Counted from the first letter of the stretch, positions 35,266 through 45,571 are shown. The stretch: DNA of 48,174 nt from an uncultured Clostridia bacterium (GCA_934132805.1 CAKPAB010000005.1:1-48174); one strand, 5' to 3'. Notes: generated from the sequence alone by a model not told the origin. Translations and numbers: made by a program.

Positions 35266-38200
35266 CTATAATATTTCTTTCTTTGATATTGTTCTTACTA
35301 TAAAATATACTGCTACACCTAGAATTACAATTGATGAAATTATTAACATTATAGTAGTTAATACTTGACCTGTTCTAATACTTATAATCAAATCTGCTGA
35401 GCCCATGTCATTTTCGCCTTTTTGTTTGTTACCTTCTGTAGAATTTATGTCTGTTAAACCTAATTCATTATAAGATTCTGCTATTTCTGCTGTATTGTTT
35501 ATAAGTCCTGTATTATTTTCTTTCATTTGTTTTATAACTGTTAATTTAACATCTTTACTTTGTCCTGGCTCTAGTTTTTCGTTTGATAAACTTGTGCAAT
35601 ATACATCATTTCCAGATTGATACCAGTCCTTATTTAATTCTGAACTGAATTTATAATCACTAGATAAGTAATCTGCTATTTTCTTAACATATGCTGTAAC
35701 ATCACCTTTGTTTGTTACTCTAATTGTGTATTCTACTACTACTGTAGTTGAATTTACTTGTTTTGCATCTATTTCTGCTTTTGCTAATGTTTGGTTTTCA
35801 TATGTATTTGTAACTGTTTTGTTATTTTGAACTGTTACTTTACTTATATATTTATCTAATTGTAAATCATAAGTTTTTGCTGTTATTAAACCAATATTGA
35901 TATTTGCTATGTTTTCTGCATCTACATTTATAATTTCTGTTGCTGCCACCTTAGTATCTACACCATTTATTTTTACAGTTTTATTAATAACATTTGAATT
36001 CATTGCATCTGAAACACCTTCTTTTGCAAATGCTGTTAAACCATATTTTGTTGTATCATATTCAAATACTACTAAATATTGACCTTTTGTTACTTTGTCA
36101 AAACTGTAGAAACCTGTTGATGAAGTTGTTGCTACTAATTCATTTCCATTTGCATCTTTTGCAAATTCATTTGTTGTAACATCTAATAATTTAACTATAA
36201 TCCCTTGAATTGGTTGCTCTTGATTGTCTTTTTGTCCATTTTCATTTTCGTCAACCCACGCAGTTCCTGAAATTATTTTGTATTTTGTATTTATATCATT
36301 GTTTGTGCCATTTCCATTATTTCCATTGTCACTACCACCATTATTATTATCATCTGGTTGTACAAAATCTTTATCTGGTTGTAATATGTGTTGAATTTTT
36401 GCGTTTGCAACTTCTATATCAAATTCTTTTAAAGATATTTCATCTTCTATCTCCATCGCACTTGTATTTCCATATATTAAATTAACTTGTACTTCGATTT
36501 GATATTCTACACTTTCACCTGGTTGTAATGATATAGCTTCAGTTTTTAATAATTTTTTATTTTTATTATTGTCTGAAGTCAAACTATATTCTTCGCTTGA
36601 TAGTTCAGTTCCATTTCTTAAAACTTTTGTTAAAGTCACTTCATTTGCTATCCAATTATCTATTGAAACTTCATCCGCTGTTTTTTCTCCAATATTTTTA
36701 ACAACTATATTATAATTAATTGTATTTCCTGATGCCACATATTTTCCACTGTTCTCTGAAGTTGCTTGCATATCTAAAACAACTGATGAATCCACATTTA
36801 CATTGATTTCATTTGAGTTGTATTCAGCATTGTCCACAATTGCTTTAGCTGATAAATCAAATACCTTTGTATTATTTTCATCATCTATGTTAACTGTAAC
36901 AAGTGCTAAAACTTCTACTGTTTCTCCTGCTTTTATTTCATCTATTGTAATAGAATCAGTATTATGTTCCATTTTTGTTGTCTCATCTACTATATAAGAA
37001 ATATCTGGAATTTTCGCCATATTTTTTGTATTATATTTAACTTGCACATTTTTCATGTCCTTATTGCTTTTATTAGTTACATATAGTACATACCTATAAC
37101 TATTTCCATTTTGAACTATTCCATTAAACACATCTGTAGAAACTAATTGTAATTCTACATTTCCTTCTTTTACAGCTGTTTTTACTTCATTTGAAGTTTT
37201 TGTAATTTCTCCATATTTTGTTGTAACTGTATTAGAAATCTCTGTATTAGCCATACCGCTATTTACTTTTACTTCATAAAATTTTGTTACAGTTTCGCCT
37301 TTTGCAAGATTGTCAATTTTAATTTCTACATCTTTTTTTGTAGGATCTTCAAATTTTAAATCTTCTAGATATACTTGGTTGTTTATTTGGTCTGAGTTTA
37401 CATATGTTGTACCTTCTGGCACTTTTGCTGTTACTGTTATATCAGACATGTCTTCTGACCCTGTATTAGAAACAACTACAGCATATCTTAAAACTTCATT
37501 TTCTTTTACTTCGTTTGTTTCATTACCTGCAACCATAGTTTTTAAAGTTGTATCTACAACTGCTCCTCTTGGTGTTGCAAGTCTGATTTTGTTTACATCA
37601 ACTTTTTCTTCTGATGTTTGATTTGTATAATATACTATGTATCCTTCTTCAGCTGTTTCATTATACTCTAAATTAGCTGGAATAGTAATTGGATATGTTA
37701 AGTCAAGTTCTTCTAATATATCCATTGTATCTACTACAACTAAATATTTTTTAACATTTTTGCTATCACTTATTGTTTCTGTCCAATTGTTGCTTTGGTT
37801 ACTTAAATCTTCTGTTGCATTTTCATTGTTTGAATAATAAATTCTTACTTTGCTTGTATCAATTCCACTTGCAGAAATATTTCCAACTTCTATATCAATA
37901 CTATTTGAGTCAATTGCTTCTTTAGTTGGGAATACTCCTAATATTTTGACATTTGATATTTTATTTCCTTTATTGTTTATTATTCTTTTTTCAATATTAA
38001 CTGTTTTTGTATCTGTTGCAACTGGTAATTGGCCATCTACAACGCCTTGATTGTTTACTAAATCTATTCCATATTCAGAAATTTGATTTGTTGTTACAAC
38101 TCCTGCATATGAAACAATATCAATATTTTTCTCTATAGTTCCTATATTTGCTCCATTGCTATAATTTACTACATTGTCATTTGTGTATGTTAATTTAACT

Positions 38201-40146
38201 GTTTCTGTACTGCTTGCGATTTTTGTGTCTGTTGTCAAATTAGCATTTATTATAATTGTTGTTCCATCTATAGCTTCTTCTTTATATTTTGTTTGTTCAC
38301 CTTGCATTGCTATTTCTATAGTGTTGTCTATCAATTGTGCTGTTTTTACTTTTAATTCATCTTCATATAAAATATTAATTGAATTAACTTTAATATTTTG
38401 TATTTTTGCTGGTAATTCTAGTCTTACAACTGGATTTTTAAATAACTCATTTATTTCATCTCTAGATTTTAAAGTTATTCTAAATTCAACATTGTTATTT
38501 GTTGTCATTGCAGATAATTCTGTTCTATTAATTTGTAAATCTGCTGCTGTTTCTGTTTCTTTTAATTCAATTCCAGAAACGTTGTTTCCTAGTTGATTTT
38601 CTATGCCTTCTGCAACATATGAAACTGTATCATTTACATTTATTGTGTTAGCTTGTTTTACTGTATCTTTATTTATTGTGCCTATTGTTCTTGTTGTTTC
38701 TATTTCTATTTTTCCAATTTTTTCTGCTTTTTCTATTTTGATATTTATTGTATTGACATTTTCAGGATATGTAATAATTATATCTCCATTTTCGTTTGCT
38801 TCAGTATTTTTGTTTACTGATGCTATGATGTTTCCAGAATTTGCATCCAAAATTGTTAAGCTTCCATTTTCACCTAAAACATTTTCTATTTGTGTTTTAT
38901 TTAATTTTGATGTTTTATATGTTGATGTTATTTTTTCTTCATTTATTGTTTGTTCACTTTCTTTAACATTTGCTTGCATTTCTACATTATTTAAGTTTAC
39001 ATTAATAATGTTTTTGTATGTAACATCTCTTGAAATTCCAGCATATAGTTTTCCTTTGAATATGCTTGTTTCGCTTTGTTCAATATTTGCTGTAACTATT
39101 GCATTTTTTTCTTCTTGTCCTAATGTTATTCCACTTTCTGCTGTGTAAACTGTAGTGTTTTTATCATATAGTGATATTTGAGAGTTTATTTCTGATTTTT
39201 CATCATTAATAACTACATTTTGGTCATAAATATATGTTACTATTATGTTGTCATTTCCATTTTTCAACCAAGAAATTTTTCCATTTTCAGCTTGATTTTC
39301 TAAATTTATTACCACTTTTCCTGAATTTTCGTCATAAGTCCAATTATTTTCTGATAATATTTTTCCTGTTGTTGTTAATTCATTGTTTGTGTTTACTAAT
39401 ACCGCTTCTGGATATTTATCTGAAATTTTAGGAGTTTGAATATTTACAATTGTATTTTTTACTGGATATAAATTATTATTTAAACCAGATTTTACTTGCA
39501 ATTGTATAATTCTTTTTTCTTGCCCATTTATTTTTAATACTTTATTTGTTATTACTTCTTGTGTTAAAGTTACTGCTTCTTCAGCATTTTGATATGGATT
39601 TATAAGGTTTACTTCTACATTTTTTTCCGCATTTATAGATATGTCTTTTTGTGTGCTGTCTTTGTAAATTCCATTTATAGACACACTGCTTTTCATGTCT
39701 ATATAGTTTAAATCAAATTGGTTGTCTTTTATTTGTGCAATTCCAACTTCTATTTCTTTGTTTTCTCCTGCATTGATTTGATTTAAGTAAATAGTGTTTC
39801 CTTCTATTTTGCTTACTCCATCACTTAATATATCTGTTTTTAGTGTGAAGTTTGCATTGTTTAATACTATATTTCCATTAAAATATCCTTCTTTTTTTAC
39901 TGATATTTGGAAGTATAGTTTTAGGTCTTCACTGTTTGTTTTTGCGTCTATGTTTGCAGTTTTGTTTCCGTCTGAATCTTTGAAATATGCCATGAATTCT
40001 ACATTTTTGTGGTTTGTTGTGCTTTCAATGTTTATTATTTCTGCAGCATAAGAAACAGCATCAACACATAGCATTATGAAATTTGCCATTGTTAATGTTA
40101 AAATTAATAACATTGCTGTTATTGCTTTTAAAATTCTTTCTTTCAT
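35266..40146 (-). CDS. Giant cell-surface repeat protein (DUF11/SdrD-B), 1626 residues
   Basis: It has a signal peptide (about 5-34) and many beta-sandwich repeats. Several are of the DUF11 type, for example VLRYAVVVSNTGSEDMSDIT, NSYRYVLYVTNKSNKDMKNV and TINYNIVVKNIGEKTADEVS. An Asn/Gly-rich linker (about 1275-1295) is followed by an SdrD-B domain with SGTAWVDENENGQKD. A last DUF11-like unit precedes a C-terminal transmembrane helix ending VRTISKKEIL. There is no LPXTG-like motif, so it is probably held directly by the membrane helix. It is first in a two-gene operon with the thioester adhesin and may act as its stalk or partner. That pairing is inference from position. AGGAGG precedes the start. 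Confidence 0.8.
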   Translation of the reverse strand: MKERILKAITAMLLILTLTMANFIMLCVDAVSYAAEIINIESTTNHKNVEFMAYFKDSDGNKTANIDAKTNSEDLKLYFQISVKKEGYFNGNIVLNNANFTLKTDILSDGVSKIEGNTIYLNQINAGENKEIEVGIAQIKDNQFDLNYIDMKSSVSINGIYKDSTQKDISINAEKNVEVNLINPYQNAEEAVTLTQEVITNKVLKINGQEKRIIQLQVKSGLNNNLYPVKNTIVNIQTPKISDKYPEAVLVNTNNELTTTGKILSENNWTYDENSGKVVINLENQAENGKISWLKNGNDNIIVTYIYDQNVVINDEKSEINSQISLYDKNTTVYTAESGITLGQEEKNAIVTANIEQSETSIFKGKLYAGISRDVTYKNIINVNLNNVEMQANVKESEQTINEEKITSTYKTSKLNKTQIENVLGENGSLTILDANSGNIIASVNKNTEANENGDIIITYPENVNTINIKIEKAEKIGKIEIETTRTIGTINKDTVKQANTINVNDTVSYVAEGIENQLGNNVSGIELKETETAADLQINRTELSAMTTNNNVEFRITLKSRDEINELFKNPVVRLELPAKIQNIKVNSINILYEDELKVKTAQLIDNTIEIAMQGEQTKYKEEAIDGTTIIINANLTTDTKIASSTETVKLTYTNDNVVNYSNGANIGTIEKNIDIVSYAGVVTTNQISEYGIDLVNNQGVVDGQLPVATDTKTVNIEKRIINNKGNKISNVKILGVFPTKEAIDSNSIDIEVGNISASGIDTSKVRIYYSNNENATEDLSNQSNNWTETISDSKNVKKYLVVVDTMDILEELDLTYPITIPANLEYNETAEEGYIVYYTNQTSEEKVDVNKIRLATPRGAVVDTTLKTMVAGNETNEVKENEVLRYAVVVSNTGSEDMSDITVTAKVPEGTTYVNSDQINNQVYLEDLKFEDPTKKDVEIKIDNLAKGETVTKFYEVKVNSGMANTEISNTVTTKYGEITKTSNEVKTAVKEGNVELQLVSTDVFNGIVQNGNSYRYVLYVTNKSNKDMKNVQVKYNTKNMAKIPDISYIVDETTKMEHNTDSITIDEIKAGETVEVLALVTVNIDDENNTKVFDLSAKAIVDNAEYNSNEINVNVDSSVVLDMQATSENSGKYVASGNTINYNIVVKNIGEKTADEVSIDNWIANEVTLTKVLRNGTELSSEEYSLTSDNNKNKKLLKTEAISLQPGESVEYQIEVQVNLIYGNTSAMEIEDEISLKEFDIEVANAKIQHILQPDKDFVQPDDNNNGGSDNGNNGNGTNNDINTKYKIISGTAWVDENENGQKDNQEQPIQGIIVKLLDVTTNEFAKDANGNELVATTSSTGFYSFDKVTKGQYLVVFEYDTTKYGLTAFAKEGVSDAMNSNVINKTVKINGVDTKVAATEIINVDAENIANINIGLITAKTYDLQLDKYISKVTVQNNKTVTNTYENQTLAKAEIDAKQVNSTTVVVEYTIRVTNKGDVTAYVKKIADYLSSDYKFSSELNKDWYQSGNDVYCTSLSNEKLEPGQSKDVKLTVIKQMKENNTGLINNTAEIAESYNELGLTDINSTEGNKQKGENDMGSADLIISIRTGQVLTTIMLIISSIVILGVAVYFIVRTISKKEIL

Positions 40147-40557
40147 TTTTTTCTCCTCCTAAAAATTAAAGTCTTTTTATATATTATATATATTATAGGT
40201 ATTATGTTTTATTGTCAATAGATATATTTACCTGATGCTCTAAGCTGTTACGGATATATATGTATTGCTTTTTTTTCTTTTTTATTACTTTTTTGTTACA
40301 TTTTTGTTACAAATGAAAAATAATTCTTTTTACATAATACTCTAGAATAAATTATACAACATTTTTAGGGGTTTTTCAATATTTTTTTATATTTTTTTCC
40401 ATTTTTTAGGTTTACATGATTACAGTTTGCTTATAGAAAATATTTATTTTATATATACTATAAATCATTGCACACTTTTCTCCTATTCTACATATACTAT
40501 ATATTATATTACATATATAGTAAAAAAAATTAATATACATTAATAGAGGTGATAAAA
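40147..40557. other. Divergent gene-free region, extremely A+T-rich
   Basis: It carries the surface-operon promoter (40190-40218) near its left end. The remainder is T-rich on the plus strand, with alternating TATA tracts near 40450-40530 just before the small-gene pair. No ORF with a ribosome binding site is seen apart from the flanking genes. Confidence 0.6.
40190..40218 (-). promoter_or_regulatory. Promoter of the surface-protein operon
   Basis: Perfect TTGACA (40213-40218) on the minus strand. The -10 is either TAATAT with 17-nt spacing (40190-40195) or TATAAT with 15-nt spacing (40192-40197). The leader is about 40 nt. Confidence 0.65.
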
Positions 40558-40998
40558 TTGAATAACATGAACATTGACGAAAACACAATGAAAAACATAA
40601 AAAACATGGTAGACAATGGCAACATATCAGATGCAATATCAAACATATCCCCAGAAATGATACAAAACTTTTCAAAAATGCTATCAAACCAAGGAACACA
40701 AGAAAGCGCACAAAGTAACACTCAATCACAATCAAGTACAAAACAATCAACTAGTACTGTTCAAGAGAATAACTTTGACCTTGGTAACTTAGACATGAAC
40801 ACAATAATGAAAATGTCTTCAGTCATTGGGAAAATGAAAGACAATAAAAATGACCCAAGGGCCAACCTATTAAATTCATTAAAGCCATATCTAAGAGATA
40901 GCAAAAAAGGTCAATTAGATAATTATATGAATCTATTAAATGTTGCAAAAATAGCTGAAATTATGAAAGAAAACAAGGAGAACAACAATGATGTTTAG
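40558..40998 (+). CDS. Unknown soluble protein, 146 residues
   Basis: I do not recognise the family. The N-terminal part (MKNIKNMVDNGNISDAISNI) and the C-terminal part (DPRANLLNSLKPYLRDSKKG onward) look helical. They are separated by a Gln/Ser/Thr-rich linker (about residues 55-75). Translation probably starts at TTG 40558, 8 nt after an AGAGGTGAT site. A GTG three codons earlier lies within that site. The last 11 nt overlap the start of the next gene, so the two are translationally coupled. Confidence 0.7.
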   Translation: MNNMNIDENTMKNIKNMVDNGNISDAISNISPEMIQNFSKMLSNQGTQESAQSNTQSQSSTKQSTSTVQENNFDLGNLDMNTIMKMSSVIGKMKDNKNDPRANLLNSLKPYLRDSKKGQLDNYMNLLNVAKIAEIMKENKENNNDV

Positions 40999-41335
40999 GT
41001 TTCCATTTTACGGTTATCCATACAATTATAATTACAACTATTACAAATACTATAATCAATTAGGCAATAGTTCGACAATCAAACAAGAAAAATCAACAGC
41101 AGAAAATGTCGAAACAAATGAGGATAAAATCGAAGAAGAAAATCAAAAAGAAAAAAGTAGTATTACTAATTCGCGAAAAATTAGTAGTACTACTGATGCA
41201 CCTATTTTTGAAATATTCGGTATTAAATTGTATTTAGATGACCTTATAATAATAGGCGTAATGTACTTTTTGTATCAACAAAATGTCCATGATGAAATGT
41301 TGTATCTTATACTTTTAATGTTGCTTTTTTCATAA
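40988..41335 (+). CDS. Unknown membrane-associated protein with Tyr-rich N-terminus, 115 residues
   Basis: The protein starts with FPFYGYPYNYNYNYYKYYNQ, a Tyr/Asn-rich segment like those in spore-coat or surface proteins. A charged Glu/Lys/Ser-rich middle follows. The C-terminus has two hydrophobic stretches (about 83-94 and 102-115), possibly a hairpin. AAGGAG is 7 nt before the first of two ATG codons. It overlaps the previous gene and converges on minC. The function is unknown. A coat or membrane role is only a guess from composition. Confidence 0.65.
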   Translation: MMFRFPFYGYPYNYNYNYYKYYNQLGNSSTIKQEKSTAENVETNEDKIEEENQKEKSSITNSRKISSTTDAPIFEIFGIKLYLDDLIIIGVMYFLYQQNVHDEMLYLILLMLLFS

Positions 41336-41352
41336 CAAAATGCTATATATGA

Positions 41353-41964
41353 TTAGTCTATAACAATTTTATCATTGTCTACAAATACATATGCTTGTTT
41401 ATGTAATGGCTCTTCATCTCTATCTATTTCTTTTACTATATTAGATATTCGTATTTGTACTGTATCCAAATTTCCGGCTGCAATAATTGCATTTTTGTTT
41501 CCTTTAGCTCCTGCATGTGCCAAGCCTCTTAAATTTCCAACAACAACAATGTTTTCAGATGCAATAACTTCTGCACCAGAGTTTACATCACCTATAATAA
41601 CAATACTTCCTTCTGTTTCTATTCTTTGTCCAGATCTTAATGACCCTCTATGAAATTTTGTTTCTGAAACACCTATTTCTTGTTTGAACGTCCTTGTAAT
41701 ACTAGATAGCCCTAAGCTTTTTGGCATGTCAAAGTCTATTTCTACATTGATTTTTTCTTTTATTAGTTCTTGAATTTCATCAATTTCTTTATTTTTTAAA
41801 ACTTTTCCAACAACTTTAATTGGTGTTTTTTCGTCTTTATAGAGTTTCTTTAAATCTGATAACTTTTTGGTTAATTCAGAAATGATTTTCTTTTGTTCTG
41901 CATCTTCTGCAATTTTTATTATTATTTGATTTTTTTTCAAATTAATACTTATGCAACTACTCAT
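41353..41964 (-). CDS. minC: Septum site-determining protein MinC
   Basis: The 203-residue protein has an N-terminal domain (about 1-95) joined to a C-terminal beta-helix domain with GDVNSGAEVIASENIVVVGN and GLAHAGAKGNKNAIIAAG. This is the MinC fold that inhibits FtsZ at the poles when bound to MinD. The ATG at 41964 with AAAGGA fits best. An upstream extension of 30 codons would run into the PBP2 gene. It ends the mre-pbp2 cluster, and minD does not follow; two unrelated small genes converge on it instead. Confidence 0.9.
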   Translation of the reverse strand: MSSCISINLKKNQIIIKIAEDAEQKKIISELTKKLSDLKKLYKDEKTPIKVVGKVLKNKEIDEIQELIKEKINVEIDFDMPKSLGLSSITRTFKQEIGVSETKFHRGSLRSGQRIETEGSIVIIGDVNSGAEVIASENIVVVGNLRGLAHAGAKGNKNAIIAAGNLDTVQIRISNIVKEIDRDEEPLHKQAYVFVDNDKIVID

Positions 41965-42004
41965 TTTATTCATTCCTTTCCCAAGTTTCACATTCCTGCA
42001 GTTC

Positions 42005-44122
42005 TTATCTAATGCTCTCTGTATATGCTTGTGCTTGCATATCTTCTGTAACATTTTGTGTATTCATTCCAAAATATTCTGCCATAATATTTCTAACAGC
42101 TTCTGCCGTATAATTTCCATGTCCACCATTTTCAACCATAATAACAACTGCTATTTCTGGGTCCTCATATGGTGCAAATGCTGCAAACCATGCGTTTACA
42201 ATGTCATTTCCATTTGCATCTTTTCCAGCTTCTGCTGACCCTGTTTTTCCACCAACTGAAATATTAAAATTCTTAAATCTTGCATATGCTGTACCAGCTT
42301 CTCCACTTGTAACTGACCTCATACCTTCTTTTACAGCATTTACATATTCACTGTTTAAATTAATATTTTCATCATTTGAATCTTGTGAAATTCCCAATTT
42401 TTCATTAACAAATTGTTTGATCTCTTCTTTTGAAACTTCTGTACCGTCTGGATTTTGAATAGTTTTTACTATACTTACATCTATTTTATTTCCTCCATTT
42501 GCAACCATACTTAAATATTTTGCCATTTGTAATGGTGTGAATTTATTGTACCCTTGACCTATTGCAGCATTTATTGTATCACCTGGATTCCATGTTGCAT
42601 TAATAGATTTTGCATATTCTTTGCTTGCTAATGTTCCAGAAACTTCGCCAGGTAATTCTATTCCTGTTTTTGTTCCTAGTCCAAAGTATTTAGCATATTT
42701 ATCTAATGTATCTATTCCCATTCTATCAGCTGTTTCATAGAAGAAAAAGTTACAAGATTTTTGAATTGCTCCTATTACATTAAGGTATCCATGGCCTGTA
42801 TGATAGTCTGTGTAATACCAACATTTCCATTCTGCACCATATTTTTTGTATACTCCTGTGTCATTTATTCTTTCTGATAATGTTATATTTCCTGACTCTA
42901 GTCCTGCTATTGCAGTAACCATCTTGAATATAGAGCCTGGCTCATATGCACTTTGTATTGCTTTATTTATTAATGGATAAGATTTGTTTTCATTGTAGCT
43001 TTTCCATTCTTCACTACTTATGCCATCTGCAAATGATTGTGGGTTATAATCTGGATAACTTGCCATTGCTAACACTTCTCCAGTTTTTACATTCATAACA
43101 ACACATGAGCCACCTTTTGCTTCATATGCTTTTCCAAAACCACCGTTTTTTATTTTTTCGATATTTTCTTTTAATGCTTCTTCTGTTATTTTTTGTAATT
43201 TTGAATCAATTGTTAAAACCACATTAGAGCCTGAGACAGCTTCTTCTGCAACTACTTCAGCCGTAGTAGTTCCATCAACAGCCATGTCAATTTGTTTTGT
43301 TCCTTTTTTACCTTTTAAGTATTTTTCAAAAATTGCTTCAATTCCAGTTTTTCCAATAAGGTCGTTTTGGTCATATTCGTCTTTTTTCTGTTTATATTCC
43401 TCGTCACTTATCTTTGAAGCATATCCTAATATATGTGAAGCTAATGTTCCTTCTTTATATTGTCTAACTGGCTGTACTACAATATTTATACCAGGAAACT
43501 CATCTCCTCTTTCTGAAAATTCTGCAATTGCTTCCCTTGGAATGTCTTTTGCTATTGTTAAAGCTTTTGTGCTACTATATCCTTCTTTTGTTATTGCATA
43601 TCTTATTGCTATAATTTTTCTTGTTTCTGATATGTTATCATTTTGAATTTTATACTTTTCTTTAAATTTGTAAAAAGCCTCTTCAGATGATGCATTTTCA
43701 TCTATATCATTGTTCTTTTTCCAATTAGCTAATTCTGTGTCTGATATTTTATATTCAAATGGCTCTATGCTTATTGGGAACGTATCTGTGTAGCTAACAT
43801 TATATTTTTCTAATACTTGTACTATTTTTAATATAGAGTTGTTTAATGCATCTGTGTCTATTTTACTTTTGTATAATTCCAAATTGAATTTTTGACTTGA
43901 AGAGACTAAGACATTTCCTGACCTATCTAGAATTTCTCCTCTGTCTGCTTCTAATACGCTTTCTCTTGTAAGCCTTGTATTTGATTCTTCTCTATATTTT
44001 GCTCCATGAACAATTTGAAGATTAAACAATTGGACTATTAATATTATTCCAATTAAATATGTAAAAATAGTTACTATATTATATCTAAAATTAATACTTC
44101 TTTTATTAATGCCTTTTGCCAA
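42005..44122 (-). CDS. mrdA: Penicillin-binding protein 2 (elongasome transpeptidase)
   Basis: The class B PBP has one N-terminal helix (about 15-36), a dimerisation domain and a transpeptidase domain. Counting from an upstream in-frame ATG (44140), the active-site motifs are SIFK (403-406), SCN (462-464) and KTG (632-634). With RodA and MreBCD it builds side-wall peptidoglycan. I prefer TTG at 44122, which has AAGGAAG 7 nt upstream. The ATG six codons earlier has no ribosome binding site. The order mreD-PBP2-minC is the classical one. Confidence 0.9.
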   Translation of the reverse strand: MAKGINKRSINFRYNIVTIFTYLIGIILIVQLFNLQIVHGAKYREESNTRLTRESVLEADRGEILDRSGNVLVSSSQKFNLELYKSKIDTDALNNSILKIVQVLEKYNVSYTDTFPISIEPFEYKISDTELANWKKNNDIDENASSEEAFYKFKEKYKIQNDNISETRKIIAIRYAITKEGYSSTKALTIAKDIPREAIAEFSERGDEFPGINIVVQPVRQYKEGTLASHILGYASKISDEEYKQKKDEYDQNDLIGKTGIEAIFEKYLKGKKGTKQIDMAVDGTTTAEVVAEEAVSGSNVVLTIDSKLQKITEEALKENIEKIKNGGFGKAYEAKGGSCVVMNVKTGEVLAMASYPDYNPQSFADGISSEEWKSYNENKSYPLINKAIQSAYEPGSIFKMVTAIAGLESGNITLSERINDTGVYKKYGAEWKCWYYTDYHTGHGYLNVIGAIQKSCNFFFYETADRMGIDTLDKYAKYFGLGTKTGIELPGEVSGTLASKEYAKSINATWNPGDTINAAIGQGYNKFTPLQMAKYLSMVANGGNKIDVSIVKTIQNPDGTEVSKEEIKQFVNEKLGISQDSNDENINLNSEYVNAVKEGMRSVTSGEAGTAYARFKNFNISVGGKTGSAEAGKDANGNDIVNAWFAAFAPYEDPEIAVVIMVENGGHGNYTAEAVRNIMAEYFGMNTQNVTEDMQAQAYTESIR

Positions 44123-44160
44123 ATCTTCACTTCCTTCCATTAATTAAATTACTTACATTT

Positions 44161-44694
44161 TTAAAAATATCTTGTTAATATTTTATTTCCTTTGTATGTA
44201 TTTTCTATATAGTATCCAAATTTTTGCATTAATGGATATATTATTATTGTAATTAAAATATTGTAAATGACCTCAATTATCAAAATTTTTATAAAAGCTA
44301 ATATTTCTAAGTTTGTTGAATATAATACATAAGTTACAAAGTAAGTAATTAATTCAAATATTACTGTTGTTCCAAATACCATAAACATAATGGTTATTCT
44401 ACTGTCTTTTGAAAAATTCTTGTTAAATAATATTGCTATAAGCCCAACTAATACTAAGCCTATTAAGTTTATTCCAACATCTATCTTATATACTAAGTCT
44501 AAAAATATTCCAAATACTGCCCCATATATAATGCCCATACTTCTATTTCCAAATAAGCCTATGAATAATATGAATATTACAAATAGGTTAGGTTTTATTC
44601 CGCTAATTGTGAACCAACTAAAAAAGTTTGCTTGTAAAAAATATATTATAAAACCTATTAATACTAAGCCTATATTTATAAGCACTTTTTTCAT
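44161..44694 (-). CDS. mreD: Rod shape-determining protein MreD
   Basis: The 177-residue integral membrane protein has about five or six helices. It shows the typical GIKPNLFVIFILFIGLFGNR and YGAVFGIFLDLVY segments. MreD links the MreB filament and MreC to the wall synthases. The ATG at 44694 lies 8 nt after GAGG. A GTG three codons earlier overlaps this site. Confidence 0.9.
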   Translation of the reverse strand: MKKVLINIGLVLIGFIIYFLQANFFSWFTISGIKPNLFVIFILFIGLFGNRSMGIIYGAVFGIFLDLVYKIDVGINLIGLVLVGLIAILFNKNFSKDSRITIMFMVFGTTVIFELITYFVTYVLYSTNLEILAFIKILIIEVIYNILITIIIYPLMQKFGYYIENTYKGNKILTRYF

Positions 44695-44717
44695 TGATTT
44701 CACCTCTCTTTTATTTT

Positions 44718-45533
44718 TTAATTATTTTTTACTACTAATACTGTATTTAATTTATTAAAATCAACTGCAGTTTCTACTAATGCATATCTATCTGTCATAT
44801 TTTTTGTGGTAACTATTTTTTTTACAGTTCCTACATGTATTCCTTTTGGATATATTCCACCTAATCCTGATGTATCAACACTATCTCCTTGAACTAAATT
44901 TGCATCTGTAGGTATGTACATTGCCTTTAATTCTGTATTATTATCTAATGTTCCTTTACATATAACACTATCTTTGCTTGTGCTCATCAAACAACTTATA
45001 GAACTTGATGTGTCAACTATAGTTCTAACTTTTGCTGTGTCGTCTGTGACTGATATGACATGACCTACAAGCCCTTCATCAGCTATTACAGCCATATTTT
45101 CTTCTATTCCATCTTTTTTTCCTATATTTATTATTATTGTTTTTGAATAATTGCTTATTTCTTTATTTATTACATATCCTGGAATAGTTTTATATTCACC
45201 ATATTTTTCTGTTAAACCTAGATATTCTTTTAGTGTTTCATTTTCTGTTCTAATGTTTTCTAGTTCTCTTAGTGATTGTTCTAATTTACTATTTTCTTCC
45301 TGCAATTGTTTATTTTCTGTTTTTAAATTGCTTATGTCTGTAAAAAAAGTGGAATTTCCACTAACTTTATTTTTTAAATATGTTAGTCCATTTTGTATAG
45401 GCATAACTAATTTATTTGCAACATTTTCAAAAAATGATGTATTTGCTTCTTTATTGGAAAAAATAACTATTAAAATTAAAATGATTATTGTAATTATAAT
45501 TCCTAAAAAACCACTTTTTTTATTTCTATACAT
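44718..45533 (-). CDS. mreC: Rod shape-determining protein MreC
   Basis: The 271-residue protein has a short cytoplasmic start, one helix (about 8-25), a coiled coil (about 66-105), and the extracellular beta-domain with GLVGHVISVTDDTAKVRTIV and a terminal repeat of the same fold. MreC scaffolds PBP2 and MreD outside the membrane. AAGGAG lies 6 nt before the ATG. It sits between mreB and mreD with short gaps. Confidence 0.93.
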   Translation of the reverse strand: MYRNKKSGFLGIIITIIILILIVIFSNKEANTSFFENVANKLVMPIQNGLTYLKNKVSGNSTFFTDISNLKTENKQLQEENSKLEQSLRELENIRTENETLKEYLGLTEKYGEYKTIPGYVINKEISNYSKTIIINIGKKDGIEENMAVIADEGLVGHVISVTDDTAKVRTIVDTSSSISCLMSTSKDSVICKGTLDNNTELKAMYIPTDANLVQGDSVDTSGLGGIYPKGIHVGTVKKIVTTKNMTDRYALVETAVDFNKLNTVLVVKNN

Positions 45534-45571
45534 ATCCTTCTCCTTTATTTTTTTGAATTTGTTAAAATCTG

